Assembly: GCA_963575745.1 (NCBI GenBank)
Contig: CAUYUJ010019880.1
Coordinates: forward strand, 1 to 64,000
DNA from: Prorocentrum cordatum
Taxonomy: Eukaryota; Sar; Dinophyceae; Prorocentrales; Prorocentraceae
DNA length: 64,000 nt
Reading direction: 5' to 3'
The first letter of the stretch is position 1, and every line of letters begins with the position of its first letter. Position numbers and translations under genes: made by a program. Shown piece after piece: positions 24,301-35,708 of this stretch. Under the pieces are notes generated by a model. It saw nothing but the letters and a program-made list of their open reading frames with translations, was not told the origin of the DNA and searched no databases.

Positions 24301-25085
24301 CTCTAGTACTTTTTCCGTGATGTACTTAGAACCGGCGGTGAACCGTCAACCAGGCTACCGCCGGGAAGCTCGTGGAGCTTTTTTCTTGCACGGCGATCGT
24401 CGGAACGCATGAAGAAAGTTTCTGGAAAGAGTAACAAAAACAACTCGAAAAATCACTTTTTCTGTTTTTATACAACGTCTGATAGTAATTCTGCACCTAC
24501 GGACCTAAGAATTTGACTGGCAGACGCGAAATAACACATTACAGGTGCGAAAAATCTGGTTTCTCAAAATAAATAGCCAAATGTGTTTCAAACTGGGAAC
24601 CGGCGGTAAACCGTCAACCAGGTTACCGCCGGGACCCTCGTAGAGCTCTTTCCGCGCTCCTCGGAACACATGAAGGGAGCTTCTGGAAAAATTACGTTTT
24701 TCGATTTTTATCTAACGTCGGTTGCTCCAAGTGTTTTGGTAGTAATACTGTACCTACAGACCTGGAAATCTTACAGGCGCGCGCATCACAACCCACTACA
24801 GGTGCGAAAAATCTGGTTTCTCAAAATGAATGGTCACATATCTCTCAAATCTCAGCAAAACCGACCCAAAGTCATCACTTTGTCTCTTAAGGCCGGGTCG
24901 GCCAACTAGCTGCACCCCGCGCCGGAATTCCTCTAGCTCCTCGATGCCGAAGAGCTCTACGAGGTATCTTAGGAAAACCGACCCAGGTCATCATATTGTC
25001 TCTTAACGTCGGGTCGACCAACTAGTTCCATCCCGCGCCGGAATTCCTCGAGCTCATCGATAACGAAGAGCTCTACGAGGTATCA
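24301..25085 (-). repeat. Inverted short modules and linker
   Basis: Two inverted modules begin with hairpins at about 24,329-24,366 and 24,594-24,636. They are followed by two inverted linkers ending GAGCTCTACGAGGTAT at about 24,952-24,967 and 25,070-25,085. Confidence 0.7.
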
Positions 25086-26244
25086 TCTTATCTCCGCTCG
25101 CCGCCTCGATCTCAGCTCGATCGGGTACCTGCTAGAGCGTCCAGGCGGGATCGGCTGTTTCGAGTCATCTTGACAGGTGCTGTCGGTTTGCTGTACTTAA
25201 CTCGAGTTGTGGGGGAGCTACAGAGCTGGTGCGCACACGTAATCAATCCAGAATCGTCAGGCGCGTTCGTCTGGAGCATCTAGAGGTACCTCGTAGAGCT
25301 CTTCGTTATCGATGAGCTAGAGGAATTCTGGCGCGGGGTGAAGCTAGTTGGTCGACCCGGTCAGAAAAGAAGATGTGATAACTTTGGGTCGGTTTTCCTA
25401 AGATTTTAAATATATACAACAATTCATTCTGAGAAAACAGTTTTTTCGCACTTGTAGTGGGTTATGCCGCGTCTCCCAGTCAAATTCTTAGGTCCGTAGG
25501 TGCAGTATTTTATCAAAACACTTGGCGGAACCGTCTTTGAGTGAAAACATAAAAACGTGTTTTTTCGAGTTTTTCGGGTCTTGCTCCAGACGCTTCCTTT
25601 ATGTGTACCGAGAAGCGCCGTGCGATAACATAGCTCTACGAGGGCCCCGGCGGTAACCTGGTTGACGGTTTACCGCCGGTTCCAAGTCTGAACTCGGTCT
25701 GCCACTCGGGGTATGTCCACGAAACTATTCGTATTCTACCAATTTCTTTCGGGATAATGATGAGTTTCACCTAACTCGAGCTGCAGCTCGAGAGCTCTTC
25801 GGCAGCAGCCGAAGAACTAGTCATATATTTTTTCTCTGGTGATGGAATTGGTTGTCGTGACTCGAGGTGCAGATGAGTTCCAGAGCTCTTAGGCACAGTA
25901 AGCAAAACATCAGGCGTGCTGTTTGAGAGTATCTAGGCGCCTGAAATGAATCTGCTATCAGCGCTCGGGCTGAACAACTATTCCTACTCTGCAAATTTCT
26001 TAGAGATGGTTTTCTTTTCACTCGTGCTGCAGATAAGCTACAGAGCTGTTCAGCACTGCAATTGGAAGGCAATCGTGAGGCGCTCTAGTGACATGTATCT
26101 AGGCGCCTAAAATCAGTCTGCCATCACCGCTCGGGCTGAACAACTTCTGTTCTCTGCTAATTCTTTGGAGATGGTATATGGCAAGGGTGCTCTCCGAGTC
26201 TTCCGGCGGTACGCAAGGTTGACAGCTTGCCGTCGGCGCCCAGT
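25086..26244 (+). repeat. C fragment, B-prime module and diverged sub-repeats
   Basis: A short C fragment (to 25,290) is followed by a B-prime module ending near 25,686. A strongly diverged sub-repeat run (25,687-26,244) with ATCTAGGCGCCTGAAAT and GAGCTGCAG motifs follows. Its terminal hairpin near 26,201-26,244 is damaged. Confidence 0.6.
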
Positions 26245-26898
26245 TGAGTAACTTTTGGTCGGTTTTGCCAAAATTTTAAATATTTTTAACAGTTCATTTT
26301 GGAGAAAACCGGATTTTTCGCACCTGTAAGAGACTATGAGGGTCTCTGCGTCTAAGTATGAGCTCTGTAGGCGCATTTTTATTATTGAAAACACTTGGGA
26401 ACAAACTTCGCGTCGACATGCAAAAATCATGTTTTTCATTTTTTGGGGAAATGCTTCCAGGGAGCTTCCGCTTTTGAATCTGAGCACTCTTCAGCGTGCA
26501 AGGAGCTCTACGAGGTTTCCGGCGGTCACCAGGTTGACGGTTCACCGCAGGCGCCAGTTGGTCGACCCGACCAGACAAGAAGATGTGACGACTTTGGGTC
26601 GCTTTTGCTAAGATTTAAATGATATTTGATGATTCATTTTGAGAGCAGATGTTTACGCTGAGCATTGGCATATAAGCTTCGTTGTCAGAGCAGCTCAGCT
26701 CTTCCGAGCGAGTTTTACTATCGGTTGACTTCCGGGAATGGATCTCACATTTACATCGAAATGCAGAAATAAAGATTTTCAGAAAATCTTCTGCGAAGTT
26801 CTTTTTCTGCTTCGATTCTGATCACTCCTTCGCCAGCAAGAAGCTCTACGAGGTTCCCGGCGGTGACCATGTTGACGGTTCACCGCAGGCGCCAGTTT
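26245..26898 (+). repeat. Two short modules
   Basis: Hairpins end near 26,558 and 26,898. The loop-side arm reads CACCGCAGG in both instead of CACCGCCGG, a shared change suggesting tandem duplication. Confidence 0.7.
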
Positions 26899-27235
26899 GG
26901 AGTGCCGTACTTCCTCTTGTATTCGGATCCCTCAGCCACCCTGGCTCGGCAGGTTCGCTGCTCACTTTTCGGCCTCGTTTGGAGTGCTTGGCGTTGCGTG
27001 ACTGCGTGATGGGGCCCCTGTTAGTTGGGCCGCAGGTGTTCGATTCCGACATGCCTAAGCCACACTGGCTCGGCACGTGTCATTCTAGATGTCTCAAAGA
27101 AGGTCCTTGCCCGCGTCCATGTTTTGTCATCCTGTGCAGCTCAACGAGTGTCCCAGTTTTTGTTGGCTTATTGTGAGCCCGCTCGCTGCCCCATGAGGGC
27201 CTGATTAGCGAGACTGCAACCCGTAAGCCGCAAAA
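26899..27235. other. Unrecognised insert inside the repeat domain
   Basis: About 340 bp unlike any repeat block here. It contains two related segments (AGCCACCCTGGCTCGGCA near 26,935 and AGCCACACTGGCTCGGCA near 27,058). One plus frame is open through most of it, but it is fused to repeat sequence and I recognise nothing in it. It may be a gene fragment or another element. Confidence 0.4.
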
Positions 27236-28590
27236 CCCTGGTTAACGGTTCACCGCCAGCTCCCAGTTCAAAGATTGCCAGAGATTTGAATATTTGTTTG
27301 AGAACGGTTATTTTTGACCTGTAGTATCTGGTAGAGCTCTTCGACGAGATGAGCCGAGAGAGATTTGGGCGCGGGGTGAAGCTAGTTGGCCGACCCGGCC
27401 AGGACGGACAATGTGGTGACCCCGGGTCGGTTTTTGAAGATTGTGAGAGTTTTGGAAATTCGTCTTGGGAATCCAGATTTTCGTTCCCTGTAGTCGATCA
27501 TGGCCCGTTTCAAATCCTCAGGGCTCTAGGTGCAGTATTTCGATAAAACCACTTGCCGGAACCTCGTAGGAAACCAGAAAATGCATTCTGTGAGTTCGCA
27601 TGCCGACATTCGAGAACGTTCCCTCCGGTGGTCTGTTCAGAGCTGTACGAGGGTGCCGGCGGCAACCCGGTTGACGGTTTACCGCCGGCTCCCAGTTGGC
27701 AAAACAAATCTCGACGGAAGTTTTGCATAATATTGCTCGGTTTACTTTCGCTTGCTCGGAATTTGGAAATTCGTTAGAGCTCAAGCATTTTTCTCCTCAT
27801 AATCGATATTATTCCCCGTTGCCATCTCCATCTCGGGTCGATCGGGTACATACTACTGTCAAAAAGCATGTGGGCGGAATCGGCTGTTAGTGTCATCTTG
27901 GCAGGTGCTGTCGGTTTTCGGAACGTGACTCGAGCTGTAGCAAAGCTACAGAGCTGACAGGCACGTCTAATCCATCTAGAATCATCAGGCGCGCTACTAT
28001 CTAGATGCCCGAACTCGGCTTGCTATCAGAGCTGGGTCCAAACAATTATTTCTACTTTGCTAAATTTGTCAGAAATGATGATGGTTTTCTGACTCAAATC
28101 GAGCTGCAGATGAGCCACGCAGCTGTTCGGCACATCAGTAGAAAAGGGAATCAGCAGAAGGGCTAGTCTCAAGTACCTAGATGCCCGAACTCGGTCTGCT
28201 ACCAGAGCTGGGTCAGAAAAACTATTCGTACTCTGTTATTTTTCAGAGGTGGTGATGGTTCCTTGACTAGCCAAGAGCTTCAGATGAGCTACAGAGCTTT
28301 TCTGCGCAGCAATCGGAAGGAAATCATCATGCGCGCTAGTCTGAAGTATCTTGATATCCGAATTCGTTCTGTTATCCTTGATGTAACTCGAGCTGCAGAT
28401 GAGCTACGCAGCTTCTTGGCACAGCAATCGGAGGAACATCATCAGAAACGCTATTTCTGAGTTTCTAGATGTCTGAGATCGGCTTGCTACCATAGCTGGA
28501 ACCACGGACCTATTCGTATTCTGCATTTTTCTGAGATGATGACATGTTCTCTACTTCATTCGAGCTGTAGGCTGCGAAGAAGCTGAGGAG
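27236..28590 (+). repeat. D module and diverged sub-repeats
   Basis: Half hairpin (27,237-27,270), a D-type module ending near 27,698, then a diverged C-like run to about 28,590 with several sub-repeats (GCCCGAACTCGG, GAGCTGCAGATGAGC). No terminal hairpin closes this run; it passes into the CT-rich tract. Confidence 0.6.
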
Positions 28591-28975
28591 CACTTCTCGA
28601 GACTTCTCCTCTTCCCCCACATCCCCTCTTTCTTCGCCTCCTCCTTCTCCTTCTTCGTCTTCCTCCTCTCCCTTCTTTCTCCTCCTCTTGGTCCTTCTCC
28701 TCTTTATTCTCCTCTTTCTTTCTCCTCTTTCATTCTCCTCCTTCCCTCCTTCATTTGCTCCTTCTCGTCTTTCTTCTCCTTCTCCTCTATCTCCTTCTGC
28801 TCATTTTCCTCCCCTCCATCATCGTCATCATCGTCCCACTTCTCCCCCGTCCACCCTTCCCCCTCCTGCTCGTCATCCTCCTCTTGCTGCCTCTCATCCT
28901 CCTCCTTCTCTTCCTCAGCTTTCTCCATCTCCTTCTCCCCCTCGCTCCTTCTTCTCCTCTACGTCCTCTTCCATG
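28591..28975. repeat. CT-rich tract
   Basis: About 385 bp, almost all C and T on the plus strand, with irregular TCCTCC and TCTTCTCC units. It gives spurious long frames on both strands. Such strand asymmetry can form triplex structures; no gene is supported. Confidence 0.8.
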
Positions 28976-29500
28976 AAACCGCGCCCTCGCGCGAGCGGAA
29001 TGCGAGTTTGCCGCGCCCGCGCCCCGCCCATGAATGTCGCAAGGAAGCTCTACGAGTTCCCGACGGTAACGGTTTACCGCTGGCTCCAAGTGGGTAGTGC
29101 CGCGCCTGCCTCTGGAATCATCAGGTCCGTAGCTGCCATGTTACTATCCGACACTTGGCGGAACCGGCGTCGTATAAAACCGAAAAAATACATGTTGCGA
29201 GTTTTCAAGCTCACATTCAAGAACGCTCTTCCCTTGTTATCGGGCACTGATTTGGTGTGTTGAATAGTGGGTTATGCCGCGACTGCCTGTCAAATTCTCA
29301 TGTCTGTAGCTGCAGTATAACTATCGAAGCACTTCGGGGAACCGACTTCGCGTAGACCCGAGAAAATAATTTTTCCAAGTTTTAAAGCTGAGTTTCGAGG
29401 AAATTTTCTTCTCATAGTCTAAGCACTTAATTGCGTGTTCAGAGCTCTGCGAGGGTCCCGGCGTTGACCTGGTTGACGGTTTACCGCCGGCCCCCCGTCT
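28976..29500 (+). repeat. Last plus-strand short modules
   Basis: A half-damaged hairpin at about 29,057-29,090, then a B-prime copy with hairpin at about 29,458-29,500. These are the last plus-strand hairpins in the window. Confidence 0.65.
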
Positions 29501-29865
29501 AAAATTTGCGAATTCTGCAAAACAAATCGGACGTGGTACAATCTGGTCGATCAGCCTCTGCCCAGATATTGCTAGTCGCATATTTCATTCCTCGCACAGG
29601 TCTACGACAATCTAATGGAAAGTGCGATTCCGAAAACTACTACAGAGCCGTTCTAGAGTTTCATTCGAATGTGTCCAGGTTGCGTAGCATTCCTGCCGTA
29701 CTTGCGCCGTGATTAGTTCAATATGTTGCCCAACCATTGAGCTATATATACGTCGGTACCAATGTTTCGATGTCCTGCGTTCAGCATTATTACCTGTCTT
29801 TTCATCAGCAGTATTTGCAGGTCCGCCCCGTGACCTGCTGCAAATTTGTGATATTATTTTGTAGT
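29501..29865. other. Unique stretch, no gene recognised
   Basis: About 365 bp without repeat blocks. A minus-strand frame of 110 codons (29,612-29,944) covers most of it but matches no family I know. It runs into the neighbouring Ser/Thr repeat in a non-repeat frame, so I do not call it. Confidence 0.4.
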
Positions 29866-30390
29866 TCGTCCGTCGCACTTCTCGAGGCCGTTCTGGTCGT
29901 GACCCTGCTGCTCGAGGTTGTGGTTCTGGTTGTCTCAGGCGCACTGCTGTATACCTGCCCGAGATTGCACTGCTGGTCGTCGTCTCAGAAGTACTGTAGA
30001 GAACGAAGTTCTGGAAGCCAAGGTGGTGGAGGAAATAGTGGTGCTGCTGGCCACAATCTAGGTGCTGGTCCCGCTCGCTACAGCCGTCGACGAACTCGCC
30101 TCGGCCAGCGTGGTCTCGAGGGCATACTGGTACTGCTAAAGACCGACATCGAGCTGAAGAGTTCGACGTCTGTAGCTGTTTGTCAGTGGACTTTTTTCCA
30201 GGCTCCTATCTGCAGTTCTATAACTTTGGGTCATCAGCGTTGTATTCAAATTTCTGAAAAGTATGAAGATCGTATTGAAGAAAAGGTTTCCCTTTCCCTC
30301 GACCCTTACTACGCGTTGAAGAAGGTGAACCACGGCCACCTTCACGGTGGGCTTCGCGACAGAGCAACAGTTTCCGTGCGATCGTGGCGC
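29866..30390 (-). repeat. Inverted Ser/Thr-array unit and spacer
   Basis: The segments 29,878-29,945 and 30,060-30,122 match, on the minus strand, the conserved parts of the plus-strand units that follow. This makes an inverted unit at the left edge of the array. The remaining 250 bp (30,141-30,390) is unique and unassigned. Confidence 0.5.
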
Positions 30391-31941
30391 GCAGCGCAAG
30401 GTCGAGCAGTGCGCAGTCGAGCAGCACCGCGCCGACCAGCACTACGGAGCAGCGGCACGTCGCGGGACACGTCAGTGTCATTCACTCCACGCTGCCCTGG
30501 ACGAGGTCCTCGAGGGCTAGCACGACGGCCAGCTTGAGGGTGACCTGCTGCCAATTCACTTGTCCATATCCACGACTTCCATGCACTGTCGTTTCAGTAC
30601 GTCGCACGGCCAGCAGTGCGACATCGAGCAACACGGTCACGACCAGTACGGTTTCGAGCAATGCAACGTCCAGAGCCGCCTTCACGCGGGCCCGACACCA
30701 TGAACGGCAGTGTGAATCAGATCGAAACGAGCAGCACAATGTCGAGCAGTACGTTCTCGTGTGCGACAGCATCGAGCAGCACCGCGCTGACCAGCACTAC
30801 GTAAGCAGCAGCGCGCCGCTGAAAGATACGACAAGGTCGTTAAGTACCACGCTTATCGAGAGGAGTTTGTCGGTGACTACACGAGTGGCACCAGCGACAC
30901 GACGGCCAGCCCGAGCGTGACAAGCAGTAGCACTGCATTGTCCACCACCTTGACTTCCATCGTTGTCTAGGAGTGCGCTCCAGTCGACCAGCAGTGCGAC
31001 CTCGAACAGCACGGTGACGACTGGTACAGCCTCGAGCAGTGCGGCGTTCACGACCACTTCCACGACGACAGTGGGCAGCAGCGTGCGCGTGGTCGGTACG
31101 TGCAGCGCAACGTCGAGCAGCACGACTTCGAGTGCGGTCGAGCAGCACCAGGCCAGCTAGCACTATGGTGAGCAGCGGCGCGACGCTGACGGATGTAATA
31201 CGTCAGGGCCTTAATACCACGGCGAGACGAATATTTCGACGGCTAGTGTTAGCGGCGCAAGGAGCAGGACGACGGCTGGTTCGAGTGTGACCAGCAGCGC
31301 AGCTGAATCGTCCACCAACTTGACTTCCAGTGTACCCTTGCCTCAATACGTCTCAGACGCACAGCAGCCGCACCTCGAGCAGCACGGTCATGACCAGTAC
31401 GGTCTTGAGCAGTGCGGCGCCCACGGTCATTTCCACGGGGAGCGCTGCCATGACATTGAGGAGCAGCGTGAACGTGGACGAGACGAGCAGCGCAACGTCA
31501 AGCAGTAATATCCCGAGTGCGACAGAGTTGTGCTGCACCACGCTGGCCAGCATCACGGTGAGCAGCGGCGCGACGCTGACGGGTACGACAGGGTCATCAA
31601 TTCCACGCTGACCGAGACGCGTTCTTCGACGGCTACTACGAGCGGCACCAGCCGCAAGACGGCTAGCTCGATCGTGGCCAGCTAGCACAACTGCGCCGTC
31701 CGCAGCTAGGCTTCCAGTGCATCGCTGGATAGCAGTACGTCTGTCACCACTAGCAGAGCGACCTCGAAAAGCATGGTCGCGATCAGTACGGTCTCGAGCA
31801 TTGGGACGTCCACGTCCACTCCCAAGGTGAGCTTCACGACGACATTGAGCTACAGTTTGAGCGTGGTCAGGTGGGTAGCGCAGCGTCGAGCAGTTCGATT
31901 TCGAGCGCGACACAGTCGAGCTGAACCGTCCGGTCGACCCC
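30391..31941 (+). pseudogene. Decayed Ser/Thr-rich repeat-protein array
   Basis: Four tandem units of about 360-390 bp start near 30,440, 30,801, 31,166 and 31,558. Each encodes Ser/Thr-rich text such as TSSSTVMTSTVLSSAA, seen in the unit at 31,166 in one uninterrupted frame. The other units carry at least one frame change or stop, so as it stands the array cannot encode one protein. Each unit begins GTGAGC or GTAAGC, which resembles a splice donor but also reads Val-Ser. The composition suggests a mucin-like surface or wall protein; that is inference only. Confidence 0.45.
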
Positions 31942-31942
31942 G

Positions 31943-32533
31943 GTGAGCAGTGGCACGACGCTGACAGATGCGAAAGGGCCTTTCATTACCCGACGGCCCC
32001 CCGTCACCTGCCTCCTCAGCTCCACCGACAGCTGCGCCCACGACGGCCCCGACGACATTGCCTACGACATTGCTGCAGCACCGACGGCTTCACCTATGCC
32101 GTCACCGATGACCTCACCGCCACCTACTTCCACTGCTTCACCAGCAGCTGCACCAACGGCTGCCCCATCGGCAGCACCCACAGCAGCACCCACGGCAGAC
32201 CCACCAGCTGCGCCTACTGCGTCCTCGACGGCCAGGCCGACCGCTGCTCCTACAGCAGCGCCCACTGCAGCCCCCACTGCCGCGCCGGCAGCTGCCCTCA
32301 CTGCTGCGCCTTCGGCCTCGCGCGCAGCTTCACCGACGGTGTCACTAATGGTTGCTCCGACGGCAGCGCCCGCAGCCCCGCCGACAGCAGCGCCAGCGGC
32401 TTCACAGCGGCGTCGCCGACGGCCGCGCCGGCTGCTGCACCAACAGCAGCCCCCACGGCTCCCCGACACCGTTGCCTACGGTCGTTCCCACGCCTGCCCC
32501 CACTTCTGCGCCTACGGCCTATGGGTGCTCTGA
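31943..32533 (+). CDS. Pro-Thr-Ala repeat ORF (possible surface-protein fragment)
   Basis: An open frame of 196 codons. From about 32,060 to 32,410 it encodes repeats of the pattern A-P-T-A, with Ser and Val variants. The same amino acids are written with different codons from repeat to repeat (CCT ACT GCG, CCG ACC GCT, CCC ACT GCA), which is expected if the protein and not the DNA was kept. The frame begins in the last unit of the Ser/Thr array and may be its continuation. The true start is unknown and no anchor or signal peptide is visible. It may be dead. Confidence is for coding origin, not present function. Confidence 0.35.
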   Translation: MSSGTTLTDAKGPFITRRPPVTCLLSSTDSCAHDGPDDIAYDIAAAPTASPMPSPMTSPPPTSTASPAAAPTAAPSAAPTAAPTADPPAAPTASSTARPTAAPTAAPTAAPTAAPAAALTAAPSASRAASPTVSLMVAPTAAPAAPPTAAPAASQRRRRRPRRLLHQQQPPRLPDTVAYGRSHACPHFCAYGLWVL

Positions 32534-33716
32534 CAGCTCTGGTTACGACTCCGCTGTGAGACCTCTGGGGCGTCCGGTGCGTCTCACCGCCGTGTCTGCT
32601 CCCGTCGGTTTCTTGGCGGGCACTGCCGTCTTGGCTCCGTCCTAGCGTGAGAGGCCAACGGGAACCCCCCCCTCGGCCCGAAACGCTGACCTCTGGCCGC
32701 CCGCCGTCAGTTCCTGCCACCCACATCGTGCGATCGTTAGTTGGGTTCGCCGCCGCTGTCCTCCGTGCTTTCCCCTCTTTACCGAACACTGCCGCCGCCG
32801 CGGTGGCTCCGCTGCCGCCGCTGGCCACCTCGCCTTCACGCGCGCCGCTGGCGCCCCCGTCGCGGTGGGCTCGCCTGCGCCGCCCGCGCCGTGGCGCCGC
32901 GGCCGCGGCTGGCGCCGCGCGTGCCGCTTCCTTCGCCGTCGCGCCTCGCCTCGCCGCGGTCGCCGTCGCTGCCGCCGCCGCCGCCGTCGGCGCCGCTGCT
33001 GCCGCCGCCGCCGGCTCCCCTTCGGCGGCGGCTGGCGGCGCCGCGGCTGGCGTCGCGGCGGCTCTGCTTCAGCGTGCGAGGCCGTAGGGGGGCCCCTCGG
33101 CCCGTCGCGCTCAGGGTAGCGCTTCCCCCCTGGGGGGCCTTCCTATCGGTGGGGCCCCAAACGCCGGGGGGTGACGGACGCCCTGTCCTCCCTCGCGTCG
33201 CCTTCCCCATCGCCTGCTGGCTTGTCTTTTTCTAGGGGATGCCCCAGGGCCCCTGGGCCCGCGGTTCGCCTTGAGTCAGCTGCCTCCGTCCGCCCGGGGT
33301 AGACTCCCCCCTGCCCGTGGTGGCGCTGCCGTCACTTCCACGCATCTCGCTCCGACACCTGTCGGCGTTTGGCGATCCGGTCCCTACTCCTCTGCGCTCC
33401 TGCTTATCGTTGTTCGACGTCTTTCATCGGTTGCGTCCCCGCCGTCATCGAGCACCCGGACATCATCAATTTCGCCATTTTGGTGCTGCACCTTGACCAG
33501 TGGTTCTTCCTGGTCCACCGCGACGTGCTCTTCCCCATTCTGGCGCTGCACGTCGACCTGTGGCCCTTCCTGGTTCTCCGCGTTTCCTGAGCCGCAGCGT
33601 AGCCCGCTCCTGTGCGCTCCTGCGCCTTATTTTGACCGTCGCATTGGCGCTTCGTTCTGACGGCGCCCGGCGTCTTCTGGCGCGCTTGCGATCAACGAAA
33701 AGCTGCAGATTTAGAG
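32534..33716. other. GC-rich stretch without a recognised gene
   Basis: Very GC-rich, with GCCGCC runs around 32,780-33,060 that open several frames at once. Near 33,470-33,590 there are two copies of a 60-bp unit (GCCATTTTGGTGCTGCAC; CCATTCTGGCGCTGCAC). Read on the minus strand without a start codon they give an acidic repeat with VQRQNGEE and VQHQNGEI. Nothing is firm enough to call. Confidence 0.4.
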
Positions 33717-33992
33717 GTGGAGCCGCCGGGCGCGGGAGGGGATTCCGACGGGGGCGGAGGTGGCGGCGTCGTGGGCGACCTGGACGAGGAGCGCGGCTCG
33801 CTCCGGCCCGAGGTTCTTGAGGTTGTAGCGCGCGAAGGAGCTAGCGCCGTCCGCGGGGCGGCCGCCGTGTCTAGCGCGTTCGCCGACCACGCTGCCGCTG
33901 CCATGCAGAGCGATGCGGCTAACTCGGAAGCTCCGCCGTCGCCGCGCCCGCAGGTGTTTTCTCGAAAGAGCAATTTCGGAGGGGCAGTGTGA
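33717..33992 (+). CDS. Hypothetical short ORF
   Basis: 91 codons. After a Gly-rich start the text (DLDEERGSLRPEVLEVV, then an Ala-rich stretch) has mixed composition, unlike the simple-repeat frames around it. No domain is recognised and no partner exon is apparent. It may be a chance frame in GC-rich DNA or one exon of an unidentified gene. Confidence 0.2.
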   Translation: MEPPGAGGDSDGGGGGGVVGDLDEERGSLRPEVLEVVAREGASAVRGAAAVSSAFADHAAAAMQSDAANSEAPPSPRPQVFSRKSNFGGAV

Positions 33993-34140
33993 CACCGATG
34001 AGTTCTTCAAATTCGCCCTCAAAGGCTCGGGGGCATCGGAGGTTCCGCACGGCGGCAGGGCAGTTCATCTTTCGTTTATTTAACTTGCAACATGAGTGCT
34101 TACGAGAAGTGCAAGTTCCTTGTGAAATCCGCAGAGATTT

Positions 34141-34210
34141 CGAGTCGGCGGTGAACCGTCAACCTTGGTTACCGCCGGGGGCTCGTAGAGCTTCCTTGCC
34201 ATGTATACAG
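34141..34210 (-). repeat. Last hairpin plus TIR (inverted)
   Basis: Reads, on the minus strand, GGAAGCTCTACGAG followed by the standard hairpin. It stands about 4.6 kb away from the previous copy and marks the right edge of the module domain. Confidence 0.75.
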
Positions 34211-35290
34211 GCATGCGCGCGCACGATCCTCGCAGAATCTTCAGAAAACTGATGTCCATCAGAAAATAACATTCCAGGATGCCATTTGTGTTTCTTGCTC
34301 TCTGTAGCCTCATCTCGCCTCTCTGCTGCCTCCAGATCAATGCATTTGATCATTCCATATCGATTGATTCGCACATTCCCTTTGGCAACTGCCCGTGGCG
34401 TTCACTATCAAAAAAAAAACAACTGGTTTTCAGAAAATTACGCCATATGTAATACATCTGGTTGGCTCTTATGCATGTGTAGCCTCATCTCGGCCATATT
34501 ATGCCTCCAGACCGATACATGTGATCATTTTGTATCGATTGATCCACATAATTTCTTGGACAGCGGCCTGTAGCTCACGTCATCTTCCAGAAACTCATTT
34601 TTCACCGGCGCAAATTTGAAGAGCGCAATGCACATAGTTTTTCGGTCACATCTCTGGTAACTGACCGATATGAAGCGTCTAGATACTTTAGATTAGCGTT
34701 CCTGATGATTCCCTATCGATTCGTGTGCATCTCAGCTCCGTAACCTTCCTACAGCTCGAGCTCAGTAGAAGAAACACGCACCGCCTTTTATCATTTTGCA
34801 GTTTTTTTTTTGGCTCGCTCTCTCTCTCTCTCTCTCTCTCTCAGCTGTGCTAGCATACCGATCTCAGACGTATCGATCGTGTAGATTAGCAAGCCTGATC
34901 ATTTCCTGTTGGGAGGTGTGCATCTTAGGACCGTAGCTGGCCCGCAGTTCGAAATAAGCAGAGAAAACCGAAAACCAACATTGTGTCTCACTGCGAAGAG
35001 CTGTTCGGTCGCAGCTATGGTAGCAGACTGACTTCAACCGTCTCCATAATCCAGACTGAAGCTCCTGATTATTTCTTGTCGCTTGGTGTGCCTGTCAGCT
35101 CCGTACCTCGCCTATAACTCGATATAAGTAGACAAAGCGAACATCGTTTCTGAAACAGTTACAGAGTGCGACTAGTTGCTCCCGGAGCAGACACATTCCA
35201 GACGTCTCGATACTTCTGACCAAAACTCCTGATCATTTCCTGTCGGATGGTGCGCATTTCGCCTCTGGGGGTGGTCAAGCTATCTCCCAA
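34211..35290 (-). repeat. Diverged, inverted sub-repeat run with (CT)n
   Basis: Several units of about 190-220 bp with ATCATTTCCTGTCG, GTGTGCATCTCAGCTCCGTA and TACAGCTCGAGCTCAGTAGA match old, inverted copies of the C sub-repeat. A (CT)n run lies at 34,817-34,842. No gene is seen. Confidence 0.55.
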
Positions 35291-35636
35291 AAACCATCAG
35301 GAGGACCCAAGAGTACTTGAGAGTAAAAGCGCAACGTAGGCAGCAGGCAGCGATGGGCATGGCGCGACAGCCGCCTGACGGGGGCAGCAGGCACCTGAGT
35401 TCCCACCAGTAGCGGGTAAGCTCGGAGAGCACATGCGTGGCAGTGGCCGAGGGCCGTCTTCAGCAGCCCGCGCGGGCGGTGCGACTACGGTTCGCGAGGG
35501 CGGCGTGCCGTGTTTGTGGAACGCACCACTGGAGGGTCAGCCTCGGGGTCGTCGTCGTGGCCGTCGTCGTCGTCGTCGTCGTCGCCGTCTGTCGTCGTCG
35601 TCACCTGTCGTCGTCGTCGTCGTCGTCGTTGTTGTC

Positions 35637-35708
<72 letters not shown>

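Larger units (their letters stand above)
1..34210. repeat. 34-kb domain of TIR-plus-hairpin repeat modules
   Basis: Nearly all of this stretch is built from a few block types in varying order. Modules end in GAGCTCTACGAGG or GGAAGCTCTACGAGT, followed within about 10 bp by a hairpin whose arms are CCGGCGGTAA and TTACCGCCGG (or the CACCGCCGG variant). By eye the hairpin recurs about 45 times, mostly on the plus strand. It is inverted near 21.45, 24.33, 24.60 and 34.15 kb. No transposase or other long conserved frame is present. Short frames in the repeats are copied along with the repeat and are not called as genes. The domain could be a nest of MITE-like elements or a satellite derived from them. 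Confidence 0.85.

Noticed and set aside
28688-29263. 191-codon Pro/Ser-rich frame
   Set aside because: It covers the CT-rich tract and then runs into module sequence.
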